From NCBI GenBank assembly GCA_023362775.1, contig JALMGJ010000006.1, positions 56,937,001 to 57,001,000 of the forward strand: a stretch of 64,000 bases of DNA. Direction: 5' to 3'. The notes beneath the pieces are model-generated. The model ran no database searches, was not told the DNA's origin, and saw nothing but the letters and a program-made list of their open reading frames with translations. This document shows, piece after piece, positions 1-12,200 of the stretch. The stretch is from Charina bottae (Eukaryota > Chordata > Lepidosauria > Squamata > Charinaidae). Position 1 is the first letter of the stretch. Each line of letters opens with the position of its first letter. The translations under genes and the position numbers were made by a program.

Positions 1-1545
1 GGGGCTGCTGTGAGGAATATTCTTGCTATTTGGCAGATTAAGTCAACTGGATTCACTCAGAGTTTGACTAATCAGGTCCATATGAGGTGACCAAGGTACA
101 GCCTCGTAGGGTTATCTGGAGCAAGTTTTACTCTGTGACTCCTGAGGAATTGGACAGGACCTCCAGTCTGTGACCTCAGCCATCTGTTTGTTGGACCCAG
201 GCCCCTCCTGGATGGTTAAGATTACTTGGGATGGAACCTACTGTTAAGCCTATGCGGTAGTGCCTGCTTTTGTGCTGGAGGGTGTGGGAGTGGTCCACCA
301 GCCTTGAAGGAGGTTGTGTTACACTTTCTCCTCAAGAGACCAAGTCTGCACCAAATGATCCTGCACCAATTTCCATCCAGTCTCCAATCTTCCATTTCTA
401 GGGAAGGTGGTGGTGAAGATGGTTGAGTCTTAGCTCCAGAATACTCTGGAGGAAGCAGATTATTTAGACCTGTTTCCGTTGGGTTCCAGGCCAGGGTTCA
501 GTCAGAGATAGCATTAGTCATATTTGTCTATGTGGCAGAACCCGGGTGCGGGTGGTGGTGGTGCATCTATACTGTATATACCATACTTTTGAAACTGTCT
601 ACTGGGTTGGCTTCAGGGTTTGGAATTGGGAGACACTCTTTTGTGGTGGTCCTACTTTTTTGGTGGATGGTTTCAATCACTGTTGACATGGGATGAGAGG
701 TCGCACTTGCAGGGCCTCTCTTGTGGGCCTGACTCTTTCTCCCTTTGTGTTTAACATCTACATGAATCATTGGTTGAGGTCATCTGTTGGTTTGCGGTCA
801 GGTATCATCAACAAGCTGATGATACCCAATTATAAATCTCAAGCCTGGCCACCAAATGATGCTGTCAGTCCTGTCCCAGTACCTAGAGGTTAAGTGGGCC
901 TAGATGGGGAGGAACAAACTCAGCTCAATCCTGACAAGACCAAGTGGCTTTGTTTGACCTCTCTGTTCTGGGGACATTCCATTTTTAGTCTTTAATGGGG
1001 TTGCACTTCCCCATAGAAACTAGTGCACGTTCTGGGGGTTCTCTTGGACTCACAGCTCCTACTCAAAGAGCAAGTGGCAGCTGTGGCCAAGAGAGCCTTT
1101 GCATAGTTCATCTGGTGCACCAGTTGTACCCATCCTTGGACCAGGAGGCCCTACAGCATAGCTTTCTAAACTGTGTGTCGCGACACAATACTGTGTCGCC
1201 TGCGGGGCCCAGGTGTGTCACGTCGCCACCGTCAGGCCATCAGTGCTTCCGGGTTTTCACACAGCACACAAGGACACCGCTGCTGCCACCGCTGCGGTGC
1301 GCGAAAATCCGAAAGCGCCGCATTAGCGGCAGCGCGCAAAAACCTGAAAGCACCGCAGCGGAGGCGGCACTTCTGGGTTTTCTTGCGCCGCCGCAGCGGT
1401 GGCGCTTCCAGGTTTTCTCATGCACCGCCGTTGGTGTGTCGGCATGGGAAAAGTTTGGAAAGCCCTGCCCTACAGTCACTCATGCCTTGGTCACCTCTTG
1501 ATTAGACTACTGTAATTTGCCCTACATGGGACCTCTCTTTACAGT
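1..1545 (+). mobile_element. Diverged L2-clade LINE fragment (RT region), left edge open
   Basis: This stretch aligns by eye with the better-preserved L2 at 38273-41571. Shared landmarks include the segment before the RT, the box around 'taacatctacatgaa', and 'ggtgcaccagtt' followed by the region around 'tcactcatgc'. It has many stops and indels, so it is an old copy. It is split by the hAT MITE at 1157-1467. Confidence 0.75.
1157..1467. mobile_element. Buster-like hAT MITE, copy 1
   Basis: TIRs read CATAGCTTTCTAAACTG on the left and the complement of CAGGGCTTTCCAAACTTT on the right. A perfect 8-bp TSD ccctacag flanks it (1149-1156, 1468-1475). The interior is CpG-rich with inverted 'ttccgggtttt'/'aaaacccggaa'-type blocks. 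It carries no transposase and is nested in an L2 fragment. Confidence 0.85.
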
Positions 1546-1627
1546 ATTTGAGTACATTGAGTTTTAATTATGCCTCATTAGAGGTGAAGCAATGAAACTT
1601 TGATATAGAAAGACCTTTGTTTTTGTT

Positions 1628-1884
1628 GTGGCTAGGCAAAGAACAGTGCTGAGCCTTGTAATTAAGCTCTAGATCTTTATTGTTCTACCTTACACAGAAT
1701 CTTGCCAAACTAAGCCACACTAAGCAGTTATTTGGGAAAAAACCCCAGACACCCTAAGGCGTGTCCAGCCTGACTTTCTTGGACGGGTGCCCAAGGTCTT
1801 CGACGCTGTGAATGCGTTTCTCACCCTGGAAAGCGCCCCCTCCTCCTTCGCCCGTGACCTCCATAACAGTCTCAGATTTATCAG
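1628..1884 (-). repeat. LTR-like interspersed repeat, copy 1
   Basis: Closely similar to 33795-34033; both hold 'agctctagatctttattg' and 'gggtgcccaaggt'. On the minus strand it shows an AATAAA (acaataaagatct), as the R-U5 part of an LTR would. No primer site or coding region was found, so the class is uncertain. Confidence 0.45.
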
Positions 1885-2377
1885 CATTCTTATAAAGATA
1901 ATTCCATGGCACTCTTCTTCGGGAATATATTTGGCCCTTTCTGTTGAGGGTAGATGAATCAATTACCTACATTTTTTTTACTGCCCCATTTATTCCCCAT
2001 GGTTCGAAGACCCAATCTCTTCCTTCGGGCCAATCTATGTAGACATCTAGAAGTCAATGATCTTGTTCTCTTGTATTTAGTAAATTGAGGATGAAGTCTG
2101 TGTTACAAAATGTTGTGCAATTACTATTGTTTCTCCGTTAATTGTACAATCACTGCATATCTCACTTCTCATAATCATACTTGAAATATTTCGGGGAGAA
2201 TATAAACCATGTTTATGCGCAGCCTCTTCTTTACAATCATATTTATCTAGGATTCTTTCTCATACTTCTTAATGTTTTAGCAAATTTGATTTTGGTATCT
2301 TAGTAGCTGAGATATCTAAGACTCTATCCATTTAATAGTTATTCTATAATTTTAATAATTTTAATAATTTTATTTTC
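1885..2377. other. AT-rich intergenic sequence, nothing recognised
   Basis: No gene-like frame or clear repeat border was seen. It includes short homopurine and AT-rich runs near 2340-2370. Confidence 0.5.
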
Positions 2378-2454
2378 TTCTCTAGCCTAGTCTATGAAGG
2401 TTCTCAGTCATCCAGGTGGAATTGTCTGTAGCTTGAATCATGTCAACTGGATTT

Positions 2455-2515
2455 CTATTTTCTTAGTAGAAACGTTTCGCTCCTTATCCAAGGAGCTTCT
2501 TCAGTCTGAGCAAAG
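2455..2515 (-). ncRNA. Hammerhead-ribozyme-like motif in PLE 3' tail, copy 1
   Basis: On the minus strand: CUGAAGA, then a perfect 7-bp stem GCUCCUU/AAGGAGC with loop GGAU, then GAAAC and GUUUC. One extra A lies between CUGAAGA and the stem. PLEs are known to carry hammerhead ribozymes; activity of this copy is not shown. Confidence 0.55.
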
Positions 2516-2601
2516 TTGGTAAGGGAATCCTAAATATGTTCCTAGGTAGCTGTGTGACCTTACACCTGGGGCTAGGTCATGGTTATATTGAGATGTAATT
2601 T

Positions 2602-4260
2602 TTAAGTCCTTTTATCATCTAAAGGAGGGTCGTTAAAAACACCATGCTGCTGTTGAGCTTCTGAAATGGTCTTAATCTTCCTAGGCACAGAAGACAAAAC
2701 GGGGAGGAAGATGGGGGAGAGTTTGTGCCTGAGGCCCCCACCTCTATTCAAGGAAGGATTTTCCAAGTTGGCATAAATGGATTCCTTGACCCCTCTCTCA
2801 AACCACCTATCTTCTCTGTCTAAAATGTGAACATTAATGTCCTCAAATGAGTGTCCTTTTTCTTTTAGATGAAGATAAACTGCTGACTCTGGTCCTGTGG
2901 TGTTATTTCTCCTGTGTTGGGCCATCCTCCTGTACATAGGTTGTTTGGTTTCTCCAATGTAGAGTTCAGAGCACTCCTCACTGCACTGGATTGCATAAAC
3001 TACATTGCTTTTCTTGTGTTTTGGAGTTTGATCTTTGGGGTGTACAAGCCTCTGTCTCAGTGTGTTGGTGGGTTTGGAATATACAGGTATGTGGTGTTTG
3101 CCAAATATCCGTTTTATCTTTTCAGACACACCAGCCATGTAGGGAATGACCAGGTTCTTTCGTTTACTCTGAGTCTCAGCCCTATCTGTTGCTGTTTTAG
3201 GTCTGGTAGATTTAGATTTGGTGAAGGCCCAATTTGGATATCCACAGGCCTTCAGGGCTGTTCTCAGGTGCTGATTTTCATTCTTTTTGGAATCCATGGA
3301 GGTGGGGATGGTTTCTGCTCTGTGTGACAATGTCCTGATGACTCCTAGTTTGTGCTGCAGTGGATGGTGGGAGTCAAACATCAGATATTGATCTGTGTGT
3401 GTGGGTTTCCTGTAGATCCCTATTTCTAGCTTGCCACCGGTCCCAATGAGGACTTCACAGTCTAGGAATGCCAGTCTGTTGTCCTTGGTGTCTTCTCTGG
3501 TGAAGCTAATGTTGGCATCTATAGTGTTTATATGGTCCGTGAAGGCCTGTACTTCCTGGGCCTTGATTTTGACCCAGGTGTCATCCACATACCTAAACCA
3601 GTGGGTGGGCACCGTTCCCTGGAATGTGTTGAGTGCTTTCTTCTCCACTTCTTCCATGTATAAATTGGCCACAATGGGTGACACAGGAGAACCCATGGCA
3701 CAGCCGTGTTTTCGTCTGTAAAAGTCACCTCTGTATGTGAAATAAGTGGTGTTAAGACACAGGTCCAGAAGATGGCAGATCTGGTTTGGGTTGAGATGGC
3801 TTCTCCTTTCCAGGGTGCTGTCCTCTTCTAGTCTCTTCCTGACAGCGGATAGAGCATGAGTGGTGGGGATGCTGGTGAAAAGGGAGGACACATCAAAGGA
3901 GACCATAGTTTCATCTGTATCCAGTTTCAGGATCTTTGCTTTGGAAACAAATTCTTCCGAATTATGGATGTGGTGTTCAGAGTGTCCAACTAGAGGTGCT
4001 AGTATGGTAGAGAGGTGTTTGGCAATGTTGTATGTTACCGAATTGATGCTGCTGACTATGGGTCGGAGGGGTGTTCCTTCCTTGTGGATCTTAGGAAGTC
4101 CGTAGATGCAGGGGATGGCTTCTCCAGGATACAGACGGTGGTAGGTAATCCTATCGATGGAGCCATCATGTTCCAATTGTTTCAAACTGTCTATTGCCTT
4201 TTTCTTGTAATTGTTGGTGGGGTCTCTTTTCAGTTTTTCATATGTATGGTGATCCTCCAA
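2602..4260 (-). CDS. Penelope-like reverse transcriptase with GIY-YIG endonuclease, N-terminally truncated
   Basis: 552 codons with no stop. RT landmarks: motif A FDVSSLFTS (122-130), motif B GCAMGSPVSP (186-195), motif C YVDD (224-227). The C-terminal GIY-YIG nuclease shows VVYAIQC and LYIGET (about 420-437), Arg445, and Glu493 of VKES. The listed start is only where the retained frame is conveniently counted from (a TTG); the real start was lost by 5' truncation. In PLEs this protein primes reverse transcription at the nicked target. The open frame suggests a fairly young copy. Confidence 0.9.
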   Translation of the reverse strand: MEDHHTYEKLKRDPTNNYKKKAIDSLKQLEHDGSIDRITYHRLYPGEAIPCIYGLPKIHKEGTPLRPIVSSINSVTYNIAKHLSTILAPLVGHSEHHIHNSEEFVSKAKILKLDTDETMVSFDVSSLFTSIPTTHALSAVRKRLEEDSTLERRSHLNPNQICHLLDLCLNTTYFTYRGDFYRRKHGCAMGSPVSPIVANLYMEEVEKKALNTFQGTVPTHWFRYVDDTWVKIKAQEVQAFTDHINTIDANISFTREDTKDNRLAFLDCEVLIGTGGKLEIGIYRKPTHTDQYLMFDSHHPLQHKLGVIRTLSHRAETIPTSMDSKKNENQHLRTALKACGYPNWAFTKSKSTRPKTATDRAETQSKRKNLVIPYMAGVSEKIKRIFGKHHIPVYSKPTNTLRQRLVHPKDQTPKHKKSNVVYAIQCSEECSELYIGETKQPMYRRMAQHRRNNTTGPESAVYLHLKEKGHSFEDINVHILDREDRWFERGVKESIYANLENPSLNRGGGLRHKLSPIFLPVLSSVPRKIKTISEAQQQHGVFNDPPLDDKRT

Positions 4261-4304
4261 AAGTGAGGTAATTTTATTGTGGTAGCCTAGTTCTCTAGCC
4301 TAGT

Positions 4305-5165
4305 ATTTCCACCCTTAAAATATTTTAGTCCACTTTCTCTTATTCTGTGCAATTTGTCTAACAACATTTTAATTTTTCCCCCAAGCTCTGTACCTCTTGC
4401 CATCGATCTATGTGTACATGACCTGGTTGTAATAAAGGCTTTTATTATTGGTATTATTATTGTATTATTATCAATGTAAAATTTGAAAATTAAAGAATAA
4501 GTAGGGGATTTTAAAATTCCATTCTGTGGGGTTACCTATTTTTTGAAATAAGAAAGATAAAGGTTTACTCTCTAAATTTCCCAACTTGATATCCACCAGA
4601 TGTTTTTTACTTCAGTACCCATTATCCCTGAATAAGCATGGCCAACAGCCATACTGGCACAGTGGACAGTGGGAATTGAACACATCTGGAAGGCACCAAG
4701 TTCAGGACAGCTGTTCTACTGCTTGCTATAGGAAGCATTCTAATATGGAAATTGGTTAAAATACTGAGTCTCTAACAATGCCATAAATGTCTGAATGCAA
4801 ATTATTTTAGATAGTTGTCTTCATTTTTATATTGTCCATTAGCCCTATACCCAAGACTCCTTCCTAAGATCCCAGTGATTTACAGCAATATTACATTTAT
4901 GAAAAAGAGAGTACGTAAAATTTAATACCTTTTGCTAAAATTGAAAACAGAATTTGCAGTTTGGAAATGCAGACCAATAGTAGAGATTTCTAAGGACTGT
5001 TTTATATATGTATCTCCGAATAGTACACAGTTACCAAATCAATCCCATCAAATGGGAAGTTCACAGCTGAACTGGTCTCCCAAGAGCTGTTTAGGATTGA
5101 AAGTTTTTATCTGCCTTCTGGTGAGAAAACCTAGAATCTCAGCAACGCAGGCTGGATTTTCATAC
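4305..5165. other. Intergenic sequence, nothing recognised
   Basis: AT-rich, with no frame resembling a known protein and no clear terminal repeats. Several short runs of TTATTA occur near 4440-4475. Confidence 0.45.
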
Positions 5166-5177
5166 ATTCTTGTAAGA

Positions 5178-5256
5178 CTGAAGAAGCTCCTTGGATAAGG
5201 AGTGAAACGTTTCTACTGAGAAAATAGAAATCCAGTTGACATGATTCAAGCCACAG
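5178..5256 (+). mobile_element. 79-bp PLE fragment starting at the hammerhead core
   Basis: The insert is flanked by attcttgtaaga (5166-5177 and 5257-5268). It begins at CTGAAGAAGC and runs through 'gaaacgtttctactgag' to 'gattcaagccacag', matching the PLE tail at 2392-2515 and 52711-52837. Stem II has one change (AGGAGT instead of AGGAGC). Confidence 0.8.
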
Positions 5257-5399
5257 ATTCTTGTAAGAGCTTTTTAACTTAGCACGTAAGGGGTTTTTGT
5301 ATTCTCTTACTTTCCTTGCACTGAATCTGGCCTGAATCTTTGACCTAAAATAAATGAAGGAGTATCTAACACGGCCAGATTAGACGACCACAGGACTGA

Positions 5400-6200
5400 A
5401 GTCTGCTACGCCTCTGTGTAAGAAGCCGCAGAACTCAAGTGTGTGTGCGCGCGTGTAGGGAGCGTCAGAGTCCTCCAATCGCTGCTGAGTTCCCTGCCCC
5501 AAGGGGGCGGGCAGATTCTTTGATGTTGGGGGTCCCGGGGTGGTCACAGAGTCAGCGAAATTGCCACCCTTTCCTTCTTGTGCGGTACTGAAGAGAGAAC
5601 GAATCTGGGGGGCTGGCAGCAGGCAGAAGCAAGCACACCGCAGACAGGTCGAGCGGGAAGGGGGAGAAGGGGACGCCGCGAATGCAAAAGAGAACAGGGT
5701 GGGCGCCACAGGAACATGCATAAACCTCGCTCTCCGGAGTCGGCCCAGCCAGTGGGAGGCTGTAGCCGCTGAGGCAACATAGTGGCCGCGAGCAAAAGCT
5801 ACGGCGACGGGGAAAACGTGCAGGTTTTCCTCCAGAGGAAAGTGGGGAGACCATGCGGGTTCCGGAGGGGTTGGCGCCTCTGCTGTATTTTCTCTCCTTT
5901 CTTGCCACCAAGACGTGGGAAGTTCGTCTGCATCCCAAGCAAGGTAAAAGTGTGCTCGAACGGAGAAAATAAGTGCGTCTACGTGCGCGCAAACTCTCGG
6001 GTACCCAATGCTGAAATTTGCCCAGCTGCCAACAGCAGCTTTCTAGGAACCCGGGCATTCGGCGCTGCTGGGGTGGAGTAGCGACGTGAGGCAAGCGCGC
6101 GCGCGTTACGGGAGAGAGCTTTGCACGTGCGAGAGCGGGGAACTGAGAAGCTTGGCCAGAAAGCGCGTAACTGGTTGCTTTTCATTTCCTAAAATAGAGC
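5400..6200. promoter_or_regulatory. ADAMTS20: CpG-rich promoter region of ADAMTS20
   Basis: G+C and CpG rise sharply against AT-rich surroundings, with many CG dinucleotides around 5440-5860 and 5940-6160, and the patch brackets exon 1. This is the usual look of a vertebrate CpG-island promoter. No convincing TATA box was found and the transcription start cannot be placed. Confidence 0.6.
5853..5943 (+). CDS. ADAMTS20: ADAMTS20 exon 1: signal peptide
   Basis: The ATG at 5853 opens a frame with a short polar start, a hydrophobic core ([12 protein letters not shown]) and then WEVRLHPKQ, which fits the mature start of the ADAMTS20 prodomain. The donor is GTAAAA at 5944 and the exon ends in phase 1; its last G joins AG of exon 2 to make Glu31. 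It was chosen as the start because the frame continues exactly into exon 2 and the ATG lies in a CpG-rich patch. Confidence 0.88.
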
Positions 6201-9200
6201 TTGTGGGCTCCGTGCGCTCCCTTTTGTTCTCGATTAGATTATTTTTCCATTCAAATTGTACCTATCCTATTATAAAGTATTGCCCTGAATGATAAAATAA
6301 TTGATGTTCCCACGAGTATGATTAATTAGTATATGCATTTCAGGGCTAACCGTTTCCCAGCTTTAGGCTTAGCCTTTGGGCGGCTTGGTCAGTACAGTAG
6401 ATGACTGGTTCCAGCCTTCAATTGCTAGGCAGCAGTTTAGACTTTTGTGCAAATAGGATCAGACTCTGTATGCTATTACTTGTAATTGGAATTTCTGTTC
6501 GTGGGCTGGATGGATCAAAAACCTGACAGTGATTTATAACAATATTTATAACATTATATAACATATGAGATCCTTTCATTACCCATACTTGAATTTTCCC
6601 ATAGGAAAAGATGCAGGAAATCTACAAAAGCACATTTGTACTGTTGGGAAGATCAGACGTGTGAATTGGAGACATTTTAACATTTTTTGTTTGCTTCTCC
6701 ACATACTCTTGTCAAAATAAGTCCAAGAAATGCAGTGTTGGAAATAATCATATATGTTAAGCTTTGTTTTGATGTTGGGTACTATTTATTGAATGTGTAC
6801 AGCTTCAATTTAATTTAGGGTGAGAAAGAAAAATAGTGGTGTACAAATGTAAGTGATGGGTAAAACATGGCATTTGTGAGTGTATGCATTAAAACACACG
6901 TACCTGTAGACAAGTTGGATCGTACTAATTCACCAAGTCAAAGAGCAGCCTTACGTGATGTCTTTTAATGAGCTTTAGAATGCAGATATTCATCGCATTT
7001 TGAAAGATTGTTCCTTTATGTGTTCGTTGCAGAGACTTTGGTGAAGCATCTGTCATCATATGAAATAGTGACACCTGTACGAGTAAATGAATTTGGAGAA
7101 ACTTTCCCTCACACTCACCACTTCAAAAGGAGGAAAAGGAGCATGGAAACACTACTGGAACCCATTCCTTTCAGAAGCCATTACCAGTTTAGCGCCTATG
7201 GACATGTTTTCCTGCTGAATTTAAGTGCTGATACCAGTTTCATTGCTCCTCATTACACTGAGGTGCACTTGGGGAATATAAAAACACATTCTGCCTCAGA
7301 CCTGCACCATTGTTTCTATCGTGGACATGTTAATGCACAAGAAATACACACCGCAGTCTTCAGTATCTGTGGTGGCCTGGTAAGCACTACATTTTGAATT
7401 GTTATTTACTTTAGGTGCCTTTTGCCAGAGAAGAAGAAAGGGAACTTGACCAATGAAGAACTGATAGGTGGAAGCTTTCTGCATGGTATTTGACCCTATT
7501 GCTGTTGGTAGTAATATGGATACCTTCAAGCTGGAAATTTTTTGAGATGCATATGAGACATGCATATGTAATATCTGTGTCCAAGATAGTACCAGTATCT
7601 AAAATAACAGTATTCTTCTCAATAGAGTAAAATGAGAATGTCACCACACAAGTGACAAATACAAATCACGAAACTGTACGGGTAGTCCTCGTTTAGCAAC
7701 CACAATTGGGACTGGAACCCGGTTGCTAAGCAAAGCGATTGCTAAGTGAAAAATCACATGACCGTAACTGTGCTTACGATTTTACTTCAGCTTTCCTTTG
7801 CTTTACATCATTGAAGGATACAACCCCAAACAGCCAGGTCAGCCCAAATGGCAGGGAAGGTTTCTGTAACTTGACTCACAAGTAAGCCGGGTGAAAGAGC
7901 AAATCTTATAGCCCTTTTTCCCCACTCCCCATTCTTTGGAATGCTCACCCTGGCAGTGGGATAATTAGCAAGAAGATAATGATGTTTGTATTTACATTCA
8001 TTGGAGAGGAAAGGATTACAAGTCAATAAGCAGGCACACAATGGGGAATACACATTGAAAGGAATGCGCTAGCACCAGCTGTTATCGTAGTGTGCTGCTT
8101 TGGAGGCAAAAGAAGCCTTTAGTGAGAAACTGATTAGGGTCTTGTCAGTGTCAGGGAGCAGCACCAGCCCACAGGAGGATTCTAATCATCTAATTAAGGT
8201 CACAGAGCTAATCTTGCGAAGGTCATAAATGTGGACATTGGCCACAAAGTTACATCACTATTGTAACTGCAAACAGTCACTGTCCGAGGCAGTCGCTAAA
8301 CAAGGACTACCTGTATTGTGATTTTTAGTTGAAAGCATAGGTATCTGGTACAAATCTTGATTATACAAAAATGTCAAAACATGAATCATGATGTGAGCCT
8401 TTCGTAGTTGCATTCCAATTTCAGATGTATATATAAGTCATGTAGTTTGTGTCGTGGCACCTGTTTCATAATTTTGTCCCCTTGATATGGCCCTCAAATA
8501 TCTATGGTCTGAAGAATTATGCTGGAATTTAGCAGACTGTATTGCTAACTTCTAGCCTTTTCACTTTTTCTTCTTCCTTACTCTTCCTTTCCAGCCACTA
8601 CTGCCACTATTTTTTATAAGAATTTGAAGGAGTAGAGCTTCTCATAAGTCTCTTATAGGAGACATGGAAAAAAGTAATTTTCACACCTCCAAGTGTTGTC
8701 CCACAAGGCAGACATTAAGAATATGAAGAAAAAAATTAAGATTATAATTAAAAATTATAAAGTGTGATAATTAAACCAGTGGCACATATAATCAAGCATT
8801 GTATTTTCATAGGGGCCAATAAGATGAGAAACCCACAACTTGGGTGTGAGCACAACAGTAACCTCCCACTGTTGATCTCCAGCAACTGGTATTGAAAAAT
8901 GTAATAAGTGTGATTCTGTAGGTCAGTGCTTTCCAAACTGCCGCCGTTGGCGACACACCAACAGCGGCAGCGGTGGTGCAGGGGCGTGCACGGCGGCGGC
9001 GCGGGGTGTGTGTGGTGGCGTGCATGTGGTGGGAGCGGTGGCAGCCTCGTGTTTTCCGCTAAAACGCGGAAGCGCTGATGGCACGCCACTGCTGTCGTTG
9101 CTGCCGCCGCCGCCATACACACCGCCGCCGCCACGCACCCCCGCGCCGCTGCCGTGCACGCCCCCGCCGCCGCTTCTGGGTTGTGTTGCGACACACTAAA

Positions 9201-12200
9201 CTGTGTGTCGCGACACACTAAAGTGTTGCGACACACAGTTTGGAAAGCTATGCTGTAGGTGATACATTGCAAGATCGTGCAAAGTGTTCCATGATGTAAT
9301 GTTCTTACTTTGGGAAGGGCCAAAGTGTAGTTCTGCACACTCTTGATATTTTTATGGGAAACCACCAGGGTTGTAGCTTAGACATGGAAATTGAAAACAC
9401 ATCCTAGAAACAGGCAATGGCAATACACTTCTGTATTGTGCCAAAAAATTATGTGTGTATAAATGTGTCCATAAACCATCAGAATTTGAGCTTGATTTAA
9501 TGGATCCTTTACTTTTTTAAATAGTATCATGGTTAGTAGCCATGAATAATCCCATTCTCCGTGAATTTGTCTAAACACTTCTCAGTACAGTTTAAGTAGG
9601 TAGCCATCCATGTATGCTATCTGTGAATTACAAACTGGAAGGCTAAATCTGTATGTTAAAGATGGAATTAAGTAGTGGCATCCCCAATATTATAACACAC
9701 ATAGAAGAGGGATGAGGCTTGCATTACGGCACCACACTGTTGTTTCATCAATCTGGCTCTGTACCCCTTCCCCCGTAGACACCACTGTAACGAAAGCTGG
9801 ATTTTTGCAAGTTTATGCAATACACTTGACTACCCAATGTGTAATCTAGGTTGGAAGTGCTTGAACAGTTTTTTTTACAGGCAGTTGATGGCCACTTGAA
9901 ACAGAAGATTTTATTTGGGAGTTCTGTGTATCAACAAAATAGATTAAAATTTGTTGTCATTCATTAAAGAGGGACAAAAGTCTTCTGAATTTTGGTCTGA
10001 GTTTCATGTTTCCAGAAATAACAATATATACCCATATATAGGTTTTGTGTTGTCAGTGATATAGGTAAATTTGAGTCCTATGGAAGATTTGATCTACAGA
10101 AACTGATTTTCTAAGTCTTTGATTATTAGGAGCTTGCAAACAATTGATTTCACAATACATTTTAATTGTGAACTTTTCCAAAAGATATACCCCGCAAGTC
10201 ACTTAAAACAGCAGAGGTATTTTTAATCCATGACAGTTTGACTGATTGCGGTGGCATGTGAGTTGGCTTGGTGTATCTGGATATCATGTTAACATGCTTG
10301 GATAGCCTAATCTTGTTATAATTAGAATTATTATCACTCAGTTTCCAGCTGTGTTTCACTATGCTTGTACTTACTGCACTAAGATATATTGAAAAAGTAC
10401 CACATTTAGCTGATTGCTTATGTACACTAGTGGGCATGAGTAAGTGCCTGATAATTCAGATTTTTGCTACAGGAGGGCTGGTGAGAGAATTGTCCATCAT
10501 CAGTAGAAAACTCGTTTACAATAATAGTATGTAAGGAGAGGAGGGAAATATGCAAAAATGACTAGATCATGCTCTAAATTGTTAAAACAATTGGCTTTGT
10601 TGCGTTAACTGTTTCCTTAGACAGATTTGAGAGCTATTTATTTTATTAAAATAACATTTTAAAATTTAAATATATAGTAACCAAACTTATTTCGGATTAT
10701 ATATTTCATTTATTAATACAAAGTATGTAACAGAGTTCTCTCACTGCTATACTGGTAGTATTGACAAAGGGTATTTCTTGCTCAGAATGAATCAGGATTC
10801 ATAATTTGCATTTTAAGGACTTGTTAAACATGGAGACAAAACTTGAGAATTAGTCCTTAGCAATAATTTAAAAAATGTAATTGCTTTCCAGGTAGGATAT
10901 TGTTTTGGTGGTTTTAGTTTGTCTTATTCATTATAACTTAGCAAAGTTTTACTTTGTAGTTTCATTCTTGAATTTTCTAAATTTGAAGCAAGACAGTATG
11001 AGAAACTAGATCTGCTACACAGCATTACTTATGATATCCTGTGTGCTATATGTAATCTCCCATATGGACATGAAATTAGAGAAAAATGTTTTAAAAGATT
11101 ATTTAATGTGTTTATACAAAGACCCTTTTTACTACCTTATTAAACAGCAAAAACATTCTCAGTTTAAGGGTTGTTCATGCACCATGTATTACGACTGCAG
11201 AGAAATGGAGGACTCTAACTTTGCAAGCGCCGGGAGCAGCAAGCTTTGTTATCCCCATCCTGTGCTTATTCCCAAGTCCATGTTGAAGTCAGAAGGTGCA
11301 TCCAAAGTGTTATCCTCCTTTCATAAGCCCCAAATAAGTCCTTGCAATTGCTCTACTGCCAAACGGAAGGAAAAGCTAATTAGGCTTATTCGATTCTCTA
11401 TAGCAGAGCTTTCCAAACTGTGTGTCGCGACACAAAAGTGTATCGCCACACACAGTCTGGTGTGTCGCCACACAACCCGGAAGCGCTGATCATCACCAGC
11501 GCTTCCGGGTTTTAACGCGGCGACACACCAACGGCGGCGCGCAAAAACCCGAAAGCGACAGCAGCGCTTCCAGGTTTTTGTACGCTGCCACAATGGCGGC
11601 ACTTCCGGGTTTTCCCGCGGCGACACACCAACGGCGGTTGGTGTGTCACTGCGGGAAAACTTTGGAAAGCCCTGCTCTATAGACAAGAGGATTTGAATTT
11701 GTATGGCAATATATTCCTAATCGTTTAGAGAAAGACCCAGCCTTAACACATTTCTTCTGACTGTCAATGAATTCACAGGAGGGGAAGAATGAAAACATCT
11801 TATTTATATTCTCTAATTCTGTTCCAGTGACTTTTAAACAAGTATCACATAACATTTCACATTTTATTTGAATGTATTCCCATTCAGAAATACAGTATGT
11901 ATTTCTTTATATTTCCATCATTCATATTTATATTTTCCTTCATTCATGTTGAGTTCCATCTTGGTTGTGGCTCTTTGCTGTTACTTCCATAGGCAAACTG
12001 TGGCTTTTGCAAATCAAATCAAGATTTCAAGAGTTTCGTTACATAGTGTTATGTTACATTCAGTCCAAGTTATGTCTTCATCATTATAAATTCCCTTAAA
12101 ATAAGCCACTGAAAAGTAGTGTAATCTTTTACAATATATCATTAAGTATAGCCCCCCCATAACTCAACACCAAAAGGAAAAAAATATTTTTCTATGCCAA

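Larger units (their letters stand above)
2392..4290 (-). mobile_element. Penelope-like element (PLE), 5' truncated
   Basis: The insertion is bounded by a perfect 14-bp TSD, ttctctagcctagt, at 2378-2391 and 4291-4304. It encodes an RT plus GIY-YIG protein on the minus strand. Its 3' tail (2392-2525) contains the hammerhead-like motif described separately. The frame is already open at the 5' border, so the N-terminal part of the protein is missing. Confidence 0.92.

Noticed and set aside
995..1505. Open frame of 168 codons
   Set aside because: It runs through the L2 fragment and the CpG-rich MITE; low-complexity GC sequence lacks stops by chance.
5552..6094. 180-codon minus-strand frame over the CpG island
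   Set aside because: GC-rich DNA has few stops; there is no family motif and it overlaps ADAMTS20 exon 1 on the other strand.
8748..9365. 205-codon minus-strand frame
   Set aside because: Most of it is the GC-triplet MITE translated as Ala/Arg/Pro-rich sequence.
11031..11489. 152-codon plus-strand frame in intron 2
   Set aside because: No recognised motif, and its end lies in MITE copy 3; there is no sign of splice or promoter signals.
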